From assembly GCF_002778275.1 (NCBI RefSeq), contig NZ_NESG01000001.1:62001-126000 (forward strand): a stretch of 64,000 nt of DNA, written 5' to 3'. The stretch's first letter is position 1; every line of letters begins with the position of its first letter. The notes below the pieces were generated by a model, which had not been told where the DNA came from, ran no database searches, and was given only the letters and a program-made list of their open reading frames with translations. Both the position numbers and the translations under genes were made by a program. This document shows positions 8,499-18,183 of the stretch, piece after piece. The stretch comes from Limnohabitans sp. G3-2. GTDB lineage: Bacteria > Pseudomonadota > Gammaproteobacteria > Burkholderiales > Burkholderiaceae_C.

Positions 8499-9932
8499 AT
8501 GCAACACAACTTCATTGCCAACCAATCCACTCCCGCCCTGGCCGGCCACACCATCGACGTGCTGGACCCTTCGGACGGGCAAGTGTTCGAGCAGATCCCG
8601 CGCAGCCAAGCGGCAGACATCGACCAGGCCGTGCAAGCGGCGCGGGCCGCTTTCAATGGACCTTGGGGGCGGCTCAGTGGCGTGGAGCGCGGGCGACTGT
8701 TGATGGCGCTGTCGCGCAAAGTGGCCGAACACGCGGGCGAATTGGCGGCACTGGAGCAGCGCGACTGCGGCAAACCCACAAAACAAGCCGCCGCCGACGC
8801 GGTCGCGCTGGCGCGTTACTTTGAGTTTTACGCCGGTTCTTGCGACAAGCTGCACGGCGAGACCCTGCCCTACCAAAACGGCTACAGCGTCCTGACCTGG
8901 CGCGAGCCGCACGGCGTCACCGGCCATGTGATCCCCTGGAACTACCCGATGCAGATTTTTGGCCGCAGCGTGGGCGGCGCCTTGGCGGCGGGCAATGCCT
9001 GCGTGGTCAAGCCCGCTGAAGACGCTTGCCTGAGCCTGATCCGCGTGGCGCAGTTGGCGGCCGAGGTCGGCTTTCCGGCAGGGGCGCTGAACATCGTCAC
9101 GGGTTACGGCCACGAGGTGGGCGACGCGCTGGCCCGCCACCCGGGCATCGACCACATCAGCTTCACGGGCAGCCCCCGTGTGGGCACCCTGATCCAGCAA
9201 GTGGCCGCTGAGCGTCACTGTCCCGTGACGCTAGAACTGGGCGGCAAAAGCCCGCAAATCATCTTTGACGACGCCGACCTCGAAGCGGCCATTCCCGTGG
9301 TGGTCAACGCCATCGTGCAGAACTCGGGCCAAACCTGCAGCGCAGGCTCGCGGGTGCTGATCCAGCAAGGCATTTACGAGCCACTGTTGGCCCGCTTGGG
9401 CGACGCCTTTGGCCGCCTGCAAGTGGGCTCGGCCGCCATGAACATGGACTTAGGCCCCCTGATCCGCGCCAGCCAATTAGAACGGGTGACCGGCTTTTTG
9501 GAGCAGGCCCGGGCGGACGGCATCGCCACCGTGGCACAAGGCCAGATCGCACCCGGCGTGCCCTCGGGCGGTTTTTACCAAGCCCCAGTGCTCTTGCGCG
9601 ATGTGCCGGTGATGCACCGCCTGGCGCAAGAAGAGGTGTTTGGTCCCGTGCTCTCGGCCATGGCCTTCAAGGACGAAGACCATGCCGTGGCATTGGCCAA
9701 TGCCACCGACTTCGGTTTGGTGGCGGGCATTTGGACGCGCGATGGCGCTCGCCAATTCCGCATGGCCAAACGCGTGCGCAGTGGTCAGGTGTTCATCAAC
9801 AACTACGGCGCGGCGGGCGGGGTAGAGCTGCCTTTTGGCGGCGTCAAGTCATCCGGCTATGGGCGCGAAAAAGGCCTGGAAGCTTTGCTGGGCTTCACCA
9901 CACTCAAAACCGTGGCGATTGCGCACGGCTGA
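8499..9932 (+). CDS. NAD(P)-dependent aldehyde dehydrogenase (betaine-aldehyde-dehydrogenase-like)
   Basis: Oxidises an aldehyde to the acid with NAD(P)+. The 477 residues hold the Rossmann motif FTGSPRVGTLIQQ, the catalytic Glu in VTLELGGKSPQIIFDDADLE and the catalytic Cys in NSGQTCSAGSRVLIQ. The C-terminal EVFGPVLSAMAF and PFGGVKSSGYGREKGLEAL blocks are also present. The substrate is not determined by sequence; gamma-aminobutyraldehyde- or betaine-aldehyde-like substrates are usual for this subgroup. ATG at 8499 (MQHNFIANQ) is preferred over the longer open frame because upstream residues are not ALDH-like. It appears monocistronic. Confidence 0.88.
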   Translation: MQHNFIANQSTPALAGHTIDVLDPSDGQVFEQIPRSQAADIDQAVQAARAAFNGPWGRLSGVERGRLLMALSRKVAEHAGELAALEQRDCGKPTKQAAADAVALARYFEFYAGSCDKLHGETLPYQNGYSVLTWREPHGVTGHVIPWNYPMQIFGRSVGGALAAGNACVVKPAEDACLSLIRVAQLAAEVGFPAGALNIVTGYGHEVGDALARHPGIDHISFTGSPRVGTLIQQVAAERHCPVTLELGGKSPQIIFDDADLEAAIPVVVNAIVQNSGQTCSAGSRVLIQQGIYEPLLARLGDAFGRLQVGSAAMNMDLGPLIRASQLERVTGFLEQARADGIATVAQGQIAPGVPSGGFYQAPVLLRDVPVMHRLAQEEVFGPVLSAMAFKDEDHAVALANATDFGLVAGIWTRDGARQFRMAKRVRSGQVFINNYGAAGGVELPFGGVKSSGYGREKGLEALLGFTTLKTVAIAHG

Positions 9933-9995
9933 GCGGTCGGTCAACCTTGACCCTCCCGCCTCAAAGGGGGTCCTGCTCGGGCACAATCCTCGCTT

Positions 9996-11138
9996 ATGTC
10001 TGAACGCGTCATTCCGCTGCTTGACCAGCGCCATCCCAGCCTGCCTTTGCCGACTTTGTTGTCAGGCGATGATCTCAGTGCCATGCCTTTGGACGGCTTA
10101 CGCCGCCCGCTGACGGATTTGCGCATCAGCGTGACCGACCGGTGCAATTTCAGGTGCAGCTACTGCATGCCCAAGGAAATCTTTGACAAGGACTACGCTT
10201 ACCTGCCACACAGCCATTTGCTGAGCTTTGAAGAAATCACCCGCATCGCCACCGTGTTCGTGGGCCGGGGCGTGCGCAAAATCCGCCTGACCGGTGGTGA
10301 GCCTTTGCTGCGCAAGAACATCGAGATCCTGATCGAACAACTGGCGGCCCTGCGCACGCCCGAGGGCCTGCCCCTTGATCTGACGCTGACCACCAACGGC
10401 TCGCTTTTGGCCCGCAAGGCCCAAAGCCTGAAAGACGCGGGTTTGCAGCGCGTCACCGTCAGCTTGGACGGTCTGGACGATGCGGTGTTCCGCCGCATGA
10501 ACGACGTGGACTTTCCGGTGGCCGATGTGCTGGCCGGGATCGAAGCGGCGCGCGCGGCGGGCCTGGGGCCAATCAAGGTGAACATGGTGGTCAAACGCGG
10601 CACCAATGAGCACGAAATCTTGCCCATGGCCCGGCATTTCCAGGGCTCGGGGATTGTGCTGCGTTTCATCGAATACATGGATGTGGGGGCCACCAACGGT
10701 TGGTGCATGGACGAGGTGTTGCCCAGTGCTGAAGTGATCCGCCTGCTGCACACCGAGCTGCCGCTGGTGCAGCTGGACCCCACCGTTGCGGGCGAGACCG
10801 CCGAGCGCTGGGGTTATGCCAATGCAAACGGTGAATACGACCCGGCTTTGGGCGAAGTGGGTGTGATCAGCAGCGTGACGCAGGCTTTTTGCGGCGACTG
10901 CAACCGCGCCCGACTGTCCACCGAAGGCCGTTTGTACCTGTGTCTTTTTGCCAGCCAGGGCTATGACCTGCGCCAATTGTTGCGCGACCCGGCCCGCTCC
11001 GACCACGAGCTCGCCCAGACGGTGGACGCCATCTGGCGCGGGCGCACGGACCAATACTCGCGACTGCGCAGCTTGCGCGGGCCGGACACCGCCAGCGGCC
11101 CCGGCCGCCGGGTGGAAATGAGCTACATCGGAGGCTGA
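9996..11138 (+). CDS. moaA: GTP 3',8-cyclase (molybdenum cofactor step 1)
   Basis: Radical-SAM enzyme that rearranges GTP to 3',8-cyclo-GTP, the precursor of molybdopterin. The 380 residues include the N-terminal 4Fe-4S/SAM motif CNFRCSYC near residue 50, the [12 protein letters not shown] substrate loop, the second cluster in [21 protein letters not shown], and the essential C-terminal Gly-Gly (EMSYIGG). An N-terminal extension of about 30 residues precedes [16 protein letters not shown]. It is first of moaA-mobA-moeA, which are spaced 5 and 16 nt apart. Confidence 0.97.
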   Translation: MSERVIPLLDQRHPSLPLPTLLSGDDLSAMPLDGLRRPLTDLRISVTDRCNFRCSYCMPKEIFDKDYAYLPHSHLLSFEEITRIATVFVGRGVRKIRLTGGEPLLRKNIEILIEQLAALRTPEGLPLDLTLTTNGSLLARKAQSLKDAGLQRVTVSLDGLDDAVFRRMNDVDFPVADVLAGIEAARAAGLGPIKVNMVVKRGTNEHEILPMARHFQGSGIVLRFIEYMDVGATNGWCMDEVLPSAEVIRLLHTELPLVQLDPTVAGETAERWGYANANGEYDPALGEVGVISSVTQAFCGDCNRARLSTEGRLYLCLFASQGYDLRQLLRDPARSDHELAQTVDAIWRGRTDQYSRLRSLRGPDTASGPGRRVEMSYIGG

Positions 11139-11143
11139 AAGCC

Positions 11144-11767
11144 ATGAACAACAACGCTCTGGGCATCACTGGCCTCATCCTGGCGGGCGGGCGCGGCTCG
11201 CGCATGGGCGGCAGCGACAAAGGTCTGCAAAACTTCCATGGCCTGCCGCTGGCTTTGCAAACCCTCATGCGCCTGCAGCTGCAAAGCTTGCCCCTGCAAG
11301 AAGTGCTGATCAACGCCAACCGCAACTTGGCGGCCTACGAATCGCTGGGCGTGCCGGTTTGGCCCGACAGCATTGACGGGTTTGCAGGGCCTTTGGCGGG
11401 CTTTCAGACGGGTTTGGAACGCTGCGAAACCCCGTTGATGCTCACTGTCCCCTGTGACACGCCGCTCTTTCCGCTCGACTTGGCCGAGCGTTTGGCTGCG
11501 GCCCTCGATGCGCAAGACGCTGACCTGGCCATGGCCGCAGCGCCCGAGGCCGATGGCGCGGTGCGCACACAACCGGTGTTTTGCCTCCTCAAAACCGAGT
11601 TGCTCGAAAGCCTGGTCAAGTTCACCCAAGGCGGTGGCCGCAAAATCGATGCCTGGACCGCTCAGCACCGCTGCGCCATCGTGCCCTTTGACTGGCCCAG
11701 CGACAGCCCGCACGCCTTTGCCAACGCCAACACTTTGGCCGAATTGCAACAGCTCGAAGCCCTCTGA
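11144..11767 (+). CDS. mobA: Molybdenum cofactor guanylyltransferase
   Basis: Attaches GMP to molybdopterin to make the bis-MGD cofactor of DMSO-reductase-family enzymes such as nitrate reductase and formate dehydrogenase. The 207-residue product begins with the nucleotidyltransferase motif [24 protein letters not shown] and has the PCDTPLFP metal-binding segment. It lies between moaA and moeA with minimal spacing. Its presence implies that the cell makes at least one bis-MGD enzyme, encoded elsewhere. Confidence 0.95.
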   Translation: MNNNALGITGLILAGGRGSRMGGSDKGLQNFHGLPLALQTLMRLQLQSLPLQEVLINANRNLAAYESLGVPVWPDSIDGFAGPLAGFQTGLERCETPLMLTVPCDTPLFPLDLAERLAAALDAQDADLAMAAAPEADGAVRTQPVFCLLKTELLESLVKFTQGGGRKIDAWTAQHRCAIVPFDWPSDSPHAFANANTLAELQQLEAL

Positions 11768-11783
11768 ATCCCATGGCCACCCA

Positions 11784-13097
11784 ATGGCCGCGCTGACCAT
11801 GACCACGCCACTGTCTCCCAACCTGTCCCTGAACGAGATCGCCGAACGCCTGCAAGGCTACGACCCGCAAGCCTTGTCGGCCCGCCATGTGAACGACTTT
11901 TTGGCCCAGCTGGTCCAGCCCGTGCGGGAACAAGAAACCGTGCCCTTGATGCAGGCCCATGGCCGCATCCTGGCGCAAGACGTGGTCTCGCCCATCAGCG
12001 TGCCACCCCACGACAACTCGGCCATGGACGGCTACGCTTTGCGCGGCGCGGAACTTTTAAGCGACCGCCCCACCCCGCTCCAGGTGGTGGGCACGGCGTT
12101 TGCAGGTTCCGCTTGGCAAGGCACGGTGAACGCTGGTGAGTGCGTGCGCATCATGACGGGCGCCATCATGCCCACCGGCCTGGACACGGTGGCCCCGCAA
12201 GAGCTGGTGAAGGTGGACGGCGACCGCGTGCAGATTCCGCCCGGCCTGCTGCAGGCGGGCGACAACCGCCGCCTGCTGGGTGAGGACTTGATGGCCGGGC
12301 AGCCCGCCCTGCGTGCAGGCACGCGCATCGCCCCGGCCGCCTGCGGCTTGCTGGCCAGTCTGGGCTTGCCCAGCGTGCCTGTTTGGCGCAAGCCCAAAGT
12401 GGCCTATTTTTCAACCGGTGACGAAATTCTGAGCTTGGGCGAAGCCCCCCGCGAAGGCGCGGTGTACGACAGCAACCGCTACACCGTGGCAGGCCTGGTT
12501 CAAGCACTGGGTTGCGAGCTGATCGACATGGGCGTGGTGCGCGACGAGCCCGCGGCGCTGGAGCAAGCCTTTGTGGACGCGGCGGCCCAGGCCGACGCCA
12601 TCATCACCAGTGGGGGCGTGAGTGTGGGCGAGGCCGACCACACCAAGGCCATGATGAAAAAACTGGGTGACGTGGCCTTTTGGCGCATCGCCATGCGCCC
12701 GGGCCGCCCCATGGCGGTGGGCCGCATTGAGCGTGGCGAGCGCTCAGCCTTGCTGTTTGGCTTGCCGGGCAACCCCGTGGCCGTCATGGTGACCTTTGCC
12801 GCCTTTGTACGCCCTGCCCTGCAGCAGCTCATGGGCTGGCAAGCGCCCGCGTTGCCGCTGCTCAAAGCCAAAAGCACCGAGGCACTGCGCAAAAAACCCG
12901 GCCGCACCGAATACCAGCGCGGGATCGTCCGCACCAACCCGGCGGGTAAGCTCGAAGTGAGCATCACCGGCAACCAGGGCTCGGGTGTGCTCAGCTCCAT
13001 GATGCAAGCCAACGGCCTGATCGTGCTGGGCCACGCCCAAGGCAACGTGGCTGTGGGCGACGAGGTGGATGTGATGATGTTTGACGGGCACCTGTGA
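11784..13097 (+). CDS. moeA: Molybdopterin molybdenumtransferase
   Basis: Inserts molybdate into adenylylated molybdopterin. The roughly 437 residues contain PPHDNSAMDGYALRG, ECVRIMTGAIMPTGLDTV, the MoCF_biosynth domain with YFSTGDEILSLGE, VYDSNRY, TSGGVSVGEADHTK and FGLPGNPVAVMV. The open frame begins far upstream inside mobA. ATG at 11784 (MAALTMTTPL) or 11799 (MTTPLSPN) are the realistic starts and neither has a strong ribosome binding site. A hairpin terminator follows. Confidence 0.95.
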   Translation: MAALTMTTPLSPNLSLNEIAERLQGYDPQALSARHVNDFLAQLVQPVREQETVPLMQAHGRILAQDVVSPISVPPHDNSAMDGYALRGAELLSDRPTPLQVVGTAFAGSAWQGTVNAGECVRIMTGAIMPTGLDTVAPQELVKVDGDRVQIPPGLLQAGDNRRLLGEDLMAGQPALRAGTRIAPAACGLLASLGLPSVPVWRKPKVAYFSTGDEILSLGEAPREGAVYDSNRYTVAGLVQALGCELIDMGVVRDEPAALEQAFVDAAAQADAIITSGGVSVGEADHTKAMMKKLGDVAFWRIAMRPGRPMAVGRIERGERSALLFGLPGNPVAVMVTFAAFVRPALQQLMGWQAPALPLLKAKSTEALRKKPGRTEYQRGIVRTNPAGKLEVSITGNQGSGVLSSMMQANGLIVLGHAQGNVAVGDEVDVMMFDGHL

Positions 13098-13120
13098 ACA
13101 CAGCCATCTGAAAACCCATG

Positions 13121-13147
13121 AAAAAAAGCGGCCTGAGCCGCTTTTTT
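13121..13147. terminator. Bidirectional rho-independent terminator
   Basis: AAAAAAAGCGGC / CTGA / GCCGCTTTTTT at 13121-13147: a GC-rich stem flanked by A and T runs, between the convergent moeA and RND permease genes, so it can serve both strands. Confidence 0.85.
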
Positions 13148-13185
13148 GTTGGGGCACAGGGGTTTGACATCCCCTGATCCGACAC

Positions 13186-16100
13186 TCAATGGGCTTGCGC
13201 TTCGTGCGGCAGGTCGTGCGCCACCGCCTTGTTGGGCCCCGGTACCGCCTTGCGCGCCAGCAAGGAGTACATGGTGGGCACCACAAAGATGGCCAGCAAC
13301 GTCCCCAGGCTCATGCCCCCCACGATCACCCAACCAATTTGCGTGCGGCTTTCTGCACCAGCACCGGTCGCAAGCGCCAGTGGCACGGCACCCAAAACCA
13401 TGGCCCCAGTGGTCATCAAAATCGGACGCAGACGCTGTGCAGACGCCTTGATCAAGGCCTCTTTCATCGCCATGCCTTGCTCGCGCAGCTGGTTGGTGAA
13501 CTCCACAATCAAAATGCCGTGCTTGGTGATCAAGCCCACCAAGGTGATCAGGCCAATTTGAGAGTACACGTTCAATGACCCGCCCGTGAACTTGAGCGCC
13601 AGCAAGGCCCCGATCATGGACAAAGGCACCGACAACATGATCACCAAGGGATCGATGAAACTTTCAAACTGGGCCGCCAAGACCAAAAAGATGAAGAACA
13701 GCGCCAGCACAAACACAATCACCAAAGCACCCTGTGAATTTTTAAATTCACGCGAAGTGCCGTTCAATTCGGTCGTGTAACCAGGTTTGAGCAACTTGGC
13801 GGCCGAAGCGTCCATGAACTTGATGGCCTCGCCCAGGGAGTAATCGGGCGCCAAGTTGGCGGTGATGGACACCGAGCGGCGCTGACCGAAGTGGTTCAAC
13901 TCGCGAGGTGACACACTTTCGCGCACTTTGACCAAACTCGACAACGGCACCATGGTGTCGTTGCGCCCACGAACCTGGATCACATCGATGTCATCCGGGG
14001 TGTTGCGCGCCGATGGCTGGGTTTGCACGATCACGTCGTACTGCTCGGCATCGCGTTTGTAGCGCGTCACGACCCGGCCTCCCAGCATGGTTTCAATGGT
14101 TTTGGCCACCACCTCCACGCTGACTCCCAGCTCAGCGGCCTTCACGCGGTCCACCTCGATGCGCAGCTCGGGTTTGTTCAAACGCAAATCGACATCGGGC
14201 GACAAAATGCCCGGGTTTTTGGCCACCTCGTCCATCAACTGTCGCGTCAGTTGGTTCAGGTTTTGGTAGCTGTCCGAAGTTTGAATCACGAAGTTCAAAG
14301 GTCGCTCACGGAAGCCCTGCCCCAAAGAAGGCGGCGTGATCGGGAACGCATTCACGCCCGGCAAACCGTTGAATTTGGCGCCCATTTCACGGGCGATGTC
14401 GAGCGTGGTGCGCTTGCGCTCGTCCCAGTCCACCGCTCTGTAAACCACCGTGCCTTGCCCCACGGTGGGGTTGCCCATGTTGGCAAAGATGCGGTCGAAC
14501 TCCGGGTAGGCCTGGCCTATTTTTTCCAAGGATCGGGCATACCTGTCGGTGTACTGGAGGGTCGATCCATCGGGGGCATTGATGGTTGCCAAAATCGTGC
14601 CCCGGTCTTCCAGCGGCGCCAGCTCCTGCTTCATGGTGGGGTAGATCAGGGCAATGCCCACACCCGAGCTCAGCATCACCAGCACCACCACCCAGCGCGC
14701 ACGGTTCAAAATGAAGCCCAAGAGTTTTTCATACCCCGTGGACAGGGCCGTGAGCCAACGCTCCATGTTCCGGTCAAACCAACTCGGATTGGGGTTGTGG
14801 CGCAGGAGTTTGGAGCTCAACATCGGCGTCAGCGTGAGCGCGACAAAACCCGACACCATCACAGCGCCGGCCAGCGCCAAGGCAAACTCACCAAACAACT
14901 TGCCCGTTCGCCCCGGCGTGAAGGCCAAGGGTGCAAAAACAGCGGCCAGCGTCAAGGTCATCGCGATGACGGCAAAACTGATTTCGCGCACGCCCTTGAT
15001 GGCGGCCGAAAACGGGTCCAGACCCTCTTCGATGTGCCGGTAAATGTTCTCCAGCACCACAATCGCATCGTCCACCACCAAGCCGATCGCCAGCACCAGC
15101 GCCAACAAGGTCAGGGTGTTGATGGTGAATCCAGCCAAAGCCATCATGGCAAAGGTGCCGATCAAACTGACTGGGATGGTGATGATGGGGATGACCGAGG
15201 CGCGCAAGGTGCGCAAAAAAACAAAAATCACCAAAGCCACCAGCACCACCGCTTCGATGATGGTCTGGAACACGTTCTTGATGGACCGGTCGATGAACAC
15301 CGAGTTGTCGTTGGCCACGTTGATTTCCATGTCACCCGGCAAATCGGCCTTCAGTCGGGGAATCATTTCGCGCACGCCCTTGGACAGCTCGAGCGGGTTG
15401 GCGGTGGCTTGGCGAATCACACCGGCCGAAATGGCCGGTTGACCATTGAGACGCACCGCGCTGCGGTCGTTGGCGGCATCTTCCTTGATCTGAGCCACAT
15501 CACGCAGCTTGACCGAAAAACCATTCACGCTGCGAATCACGATGTCGCCAAATTGCCCTGGACGGAGCAAGTCGGTTTGAGAAGAAACGCTGAATTCGCG
15601 GTTGGTGGACTCGATCCGGCCTGCGGGCAACTCCAAGTTGCTGCGCCGAATAGCGTCTTCCACGTCTTGAGGCGTGAGCTTGTAAGAGGACAGGCGTGCC
15701 GCATCCAGCGACACCAGCATGGCGTACTTGCGCTCACCGAAGATGCGCACATCGGCCACGCCGGTCACCGTTTGCAAACGCGGCTTGACCACCCGGTTGA
15801 CCAAATCATTGATTTGCAATGCGTTCAAGGTGTCGCTGGAAAATGCCAGCCAGATCACCGGAAAGGCATCGGCCTCCACCTTGGCAATGACGGGCTCCTC
15901 AATGGCTTGAGGCAAGCGGTTTCGCACACGGGAGGTGCGGTCGCGCACTTCTGCAGCGGCCGTGTCCGCGTCTTTTTCAAGGCGGAAACGCACCGTGATT
16001 TGCGACTGCTCAGCCCGGCTGATGGAGGTGATGACATCCACCGCGTCGATGCCCGCGATCGAGTCTTCCAGCGGCTTGGTGACCTGTGACTCGATCACCT

Positions 16101-16269
16101 CGGCAGAGGCACCCACATAGCGGGTGGTCACCGTGACCGTGGGCTCGTCGATTTTGGGGTATTCGCGCAGCGAAAGACTTTTGAAGCTGACGGCGCCAAT
16201 CAGCACAATCAGCAGGGCCATCACGACGGCCAGAACTGGCCGCCGGACCGAAGTTTCAGCGAGTTGCAT
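13186..16269 (-). CDS. RND efflux transporter permease (HAE1 type)
   Basis: Trimeric inner-membrane proton/drug antiporter subunit, 1027 residues, the usual size. Visible elements are the first transmembrane helix after TSVRRPVLAVVMALLIVLIGAVSFKSL, the porter domain, the proton-relay aspartates in LALVLAIGLVVDDAIVVLENIYRH, and a C-terminal copy with LITLVGLITKHGILIVEFTNQLRE and RLRPILMTTGAMVLGAVPLALATGAG. ATG at 16269 (MQLAETSV) is preferred; a GTG two codons earlier is possible. Its start overlaps the adaptor 3' end by 14 nt, indicating co-translation. No outer-membrane factor or regulator is adjacent, so the pump may share a TolC-type channel. The substrate is unknown. Confidence 0.95.
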   Translation of the reverse strand: MQLAETSVRRPVLAVVMALLIVLIGAVSFKSLSLREYPKIDEPTVTVTTRYVGASAEVIESQVTKPLEDSIAGIDAVDVITSISRAEQSQITVRFRLEKDADTAAAEVRDRTSRVRNRLPQAIEEPVIAKVEADAFPVIWLAFSSDTLNALQINDLVNRVVKPRLQTVTGVADVRIFGERKYAMLVSLDAARLSSYKLTPQDVEDAIRRSNLELPAGRIESTNREFSVSSQTDLLRPGQFGDIVIRSVNGFSVKLRDVAQIKEDAANDRSAVRLNGQPAISAGVIRQATANPLELSKGVREMIPRLKADLPGDMEINVANDNSVFIDRSIKNVFQTIIEAVVLVALVIFVFLRTLRASVIPIITIPVSLIGTFAMMALAGFTINTLTLLALVLAIGLVVDDAIVVLENIYRHIEEGLDPFSAAIKGVREISFAVIAMTLTLAAVFAPLAFTPGRTGKLFGEFALALAGAVMVSGFVALTLTPMLSSKLLRHNPNPSWFDRNMERWLTALSTGYEKLLGFILNRARWVVVLVMLSSGVGIALIYPTMKQELAPLEDRGTILATINAPDGSTLQYTDRYARSLEKIGQAYPEFDRIFANMGNPTVGQGTVVYRAVDWDERKRTTLDIAREMGAKFNGLPGVNAFPITPPSLGQGFRERPLNFVIQTSDSYQNLNQLTRQLMDEVAKNPGILSPDVDLRLNKPELRIEVDRVKAAELGVSVEVVAKTIETMLGGRVVTRYKRDAEQYDVIVQTQPSARNTPDDIDVIQVRGRNDTMVPLSSLVKVRESVSPRELNHFGQRRSVSITANLAPDYSLGEAIKFMDASAAKLLKPGYTTELNGTSREFKNSQGALVIVFVLALFFIFLVLAAQFESFIDPLVIMLSVPLSMIGALLALKFTGGSLNVYSQIGLITLVGLITKHGILIVEFTNQLREQGMAMKEALIKASAQRLRPILMTTGAMVLGAVPLALATGAGAESRTQIGWVIVGGMSLGTLLAIFVVPTMYSLLARKAVPGPNKAVAHDLPHEAQAH

Positions 16270-17605
16270 CTGCACCCCTCAGGCACGGGTTGGGGCCAGA
16301 CATGGCCGCATTGGGGCTGGCTGCAGACTTGGCGCCTTGTGGCGCTTTGCCTGCGGCTGCTGCGGCAGGTGCGGCCGTTGCGGCACCTGGCGCTCCAGAA
16401 GCGCTGGGCGGCGTGGGGCCCCCAGCTGGCGCAGCCGCTTGCCCTGGCGCGCCCGCTGGCTTGGCACCTGGGGCTGGGGGCACATCGATCACCCGCACCG
16501 CGGTGCCGTCTTTTTGCAAACGCTGGTGGCCTGCTGTGACCACGGTGTCACCGGCTGCCAAGCCCTCCAAAATTTCCACCTTGCCCGGTTGGCGCAAACC
16601 GGTTTTGACGGCCACGCGTTCGGACATCAGCGAATCGGGTTTTTCTCCCGGCACCAACTTGACCACAAAAGTGCGTCCGCCTTGCGGAATGATGGCCTCT
16701 TCGGGGATGACCAGCGCGTTCTCACGGGCGCCGAACACGGCATTCACCCGGGCAAACATGCCTGGGCGTAATTGCTGCTGACGGTTGTCAATGCAGCCGC
16801 GCACCCCCACCGAGCGGCCATTGGCCTCGATCAAAGGATCCACCGCTTGGACCATGGCCATGAAGGGACGGCCCGGCAATGCGTCCACCGTCAATTGGGC
16901 TTGTTGACCCGCACGAATTTTGGCTTGGAAGCGCTCAGGCAAACGGAAGTCGAGCAACACGGCGTCCAAGTCTTCGATGTTGACCATGTCCGCGCCGTCT
17001 TTGAGGTAATCGCCCACGTTCACTTGCTTGAGACCGGTGATGCCGTCAAAAGGGGCCAACACTTTGAGCCGTTGCAGTGTGGCATCGGCCAAAGCCAGTT
17101 TGGCTCGCGTGACTTCCAGGGCTGCACCACTTTCGTCCAATGAGCGTTTGCTGATGAAATTTTGCGCCACAAGCTCTTGGTTGCGTTTGTGGTTCGCCTC
17201 TGCGATCGACAACTCGGCCTTGGCCTGGGACAGTTGGGCTTGCTGAAGTTGGTCTTCAAACTGAACCATCACTTGGCCCTTGCGCACGCGCTGACCATCG
17301 TTGAAGAAGATTTGTTTGACACGCCCGCCCACTTCGGGGCGAAGCATCACGCCCTGCCGGGAGCGCAAACTGCCCACGGCTTGGGTTTCATCCACCAAGG
17401 TTTGCGTTTCGACTTTGGCGACCTCGACCGCTGTCGCTTTGGCAGGTCCCGCAGGGGCCCCTGCGCCGGCAGACGCTGGCGCCGTGACCACCGGCTGGGC
17501 GCCAGCGGCGGCACCACCGGACTTGTTTTGGAACCACCAGGCTGCGCCGGAGGCCGCACAAACACCCACCAACGCCATCACAGCGTATTTCTTTTGATAA
17601 GCCAT
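16256..17605 (-). CDS. RND efflux periplasmic adaptor (membrane fusion protein)
   Basis: Bridges the RND permease to an outer-membrane channel. The 449-residue product has an N-terminal membrane anchor or signal (YAVMALVGVCAASGAAWWF), an Ala/Pro linker, the barrel-sandwich segment VMLRPEVGGRVKQIFFNDGQRVRKGQVMVQFED, a short alpha-hairpin (LSQAKAELSIAEANHKRNQELVAQ), and the second lipoyl half LAPFDGITGLKQVNVGDYLKDGADMVNIEDLDA. The last 70 or so residues form an unusual Ala/Pro/Gly-rich low-complexity tail. ATG at 17605. It is first of the two-gene pump operon. Confidence 0.93.
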   Translation of the reverse strand: MAYQKKYAVMALVGVCAASGAAWWFQNKSGGAAAGAQPVVTAPASAGAGAPAGPAKATAVEVAKVETQTLVDETQAVGSLRSRQGVMLRPEVGGRVKQIFFNDGQRVRKGQVMVQFEDQLQQAQLSQAKAELSIAEANHKRNQELVAQNFISKRSLDESGAALEVTRAKLALADATLQRLKVLAPFDGITGLKQVNVGDYLKDGADMVNIEDLDAVLLDFRLPERFQAKIRAGQQAQLTVDALPGRPFMAMVQAVDPLIEANGRSVGVRGCIDNRQQQLRPGMFARVNAVFGARENALVIPEEAIIPQGGRTFVVKLVPGEKPDSLMSERVAVKTGLRQPGKVEILEGLAAGDTVVTAGHQRLQKDGTAVRVIDVPPAPGAKPAGAPGQAAAPAGGPTPPSASGAPGAATAAPAAAAAGKAPQGAKSAASPNAAMSGPNPCLRGADATR

Positions 17606-17736
17606 TCAGATCTCTCTCGCAGGTTGAACTCACCCAGACTGTCGAAATGTAACAGCGTCTGTTCACGCCCCGCATGAGCGCCTGGATGGCCTTGATTTCA
17701 GCTCCAGCGCCAAATTGAACCCTTGACGCCCTTGTT

Positions 17737-18183
17737 TCAACGGCCCAAAGCCTTGTCCACGCCGAGGTTGGCGAGCGCATCGGCTCTTTCGTTGCCCGGA
17801 TCGCCCGCATGCCCCTTCACCCAGCGCCAGTCAATCTGGTGTCCCGAGGAAGACACCACGGCATCGAGTTTTTGCCACAAATCGGCATTTTTCACCGGCT
17901 GCTTGGCGGCCGTGCGCCAGCCCCTGGCTTTCCAGCCGTGGATCCACTCGGTGATGCCTTTGCGCACATATTCACTGTCCAGATACAGCGTGACCTGACA
18001 AGGCCGCTTCAGGGCGGACAGGCCTTCGATCACGGCCGTCATCTCCATGCGGTTGTTGGTGGTGTTCAGCTCACCGCCGCACAGCTCCTGAACGTGCTGG
18101 CCCGACTGCAAACGAACGCCCCACCCTCCGGGGCCAGGATTGCCCTTGCAAGCGCCATCTGTGTAAATTTCAACGTGACTCAA
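17737..18183 (-). CDS. rnhA: Ribonuclease HI
   Basis: Cuts the RNA strand of RNA-DNA hybrids, removing primers and R-loops. The 148 residues carry the catalytic set: Asp in [17 protein letters not shown], Glu in [13 protein letters not shown], Asp in [24 protein letters not shown], and a C-terminal Asp in [10 protein letters not shown]. No ATG lies near the domain start. The TTG at 18183 ([10 protein letters not shown]) gives the normal length and overlaps the methyltransferase 3' end by 14 nt. In many proteobacteria rnhA is followed by dnaQ; here an RND pump operon follows instead. Confidence 0.93.
   Translation of the reverse strand: MSHVEIYTDGACKGNPGPGGWGVRLQSGQHVQELCGGELNTTNNRMEMTAVIEGLSALKRPCQVTLYLDSEYVRKGITEWIHGWKARGWRTAAKQPVKNADLWQKLDAVVSSSGHQIDWRWVKGHAGDPGNERADALANLGVDKALGR

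Noticed and set aside
14023..16089. 688-codon open frame on the plus strand
   Set aside because: It is antisense to the RND permease, is His/Arg/Gln-rich with no domain, and arises from third-position GC bias of the true gene.
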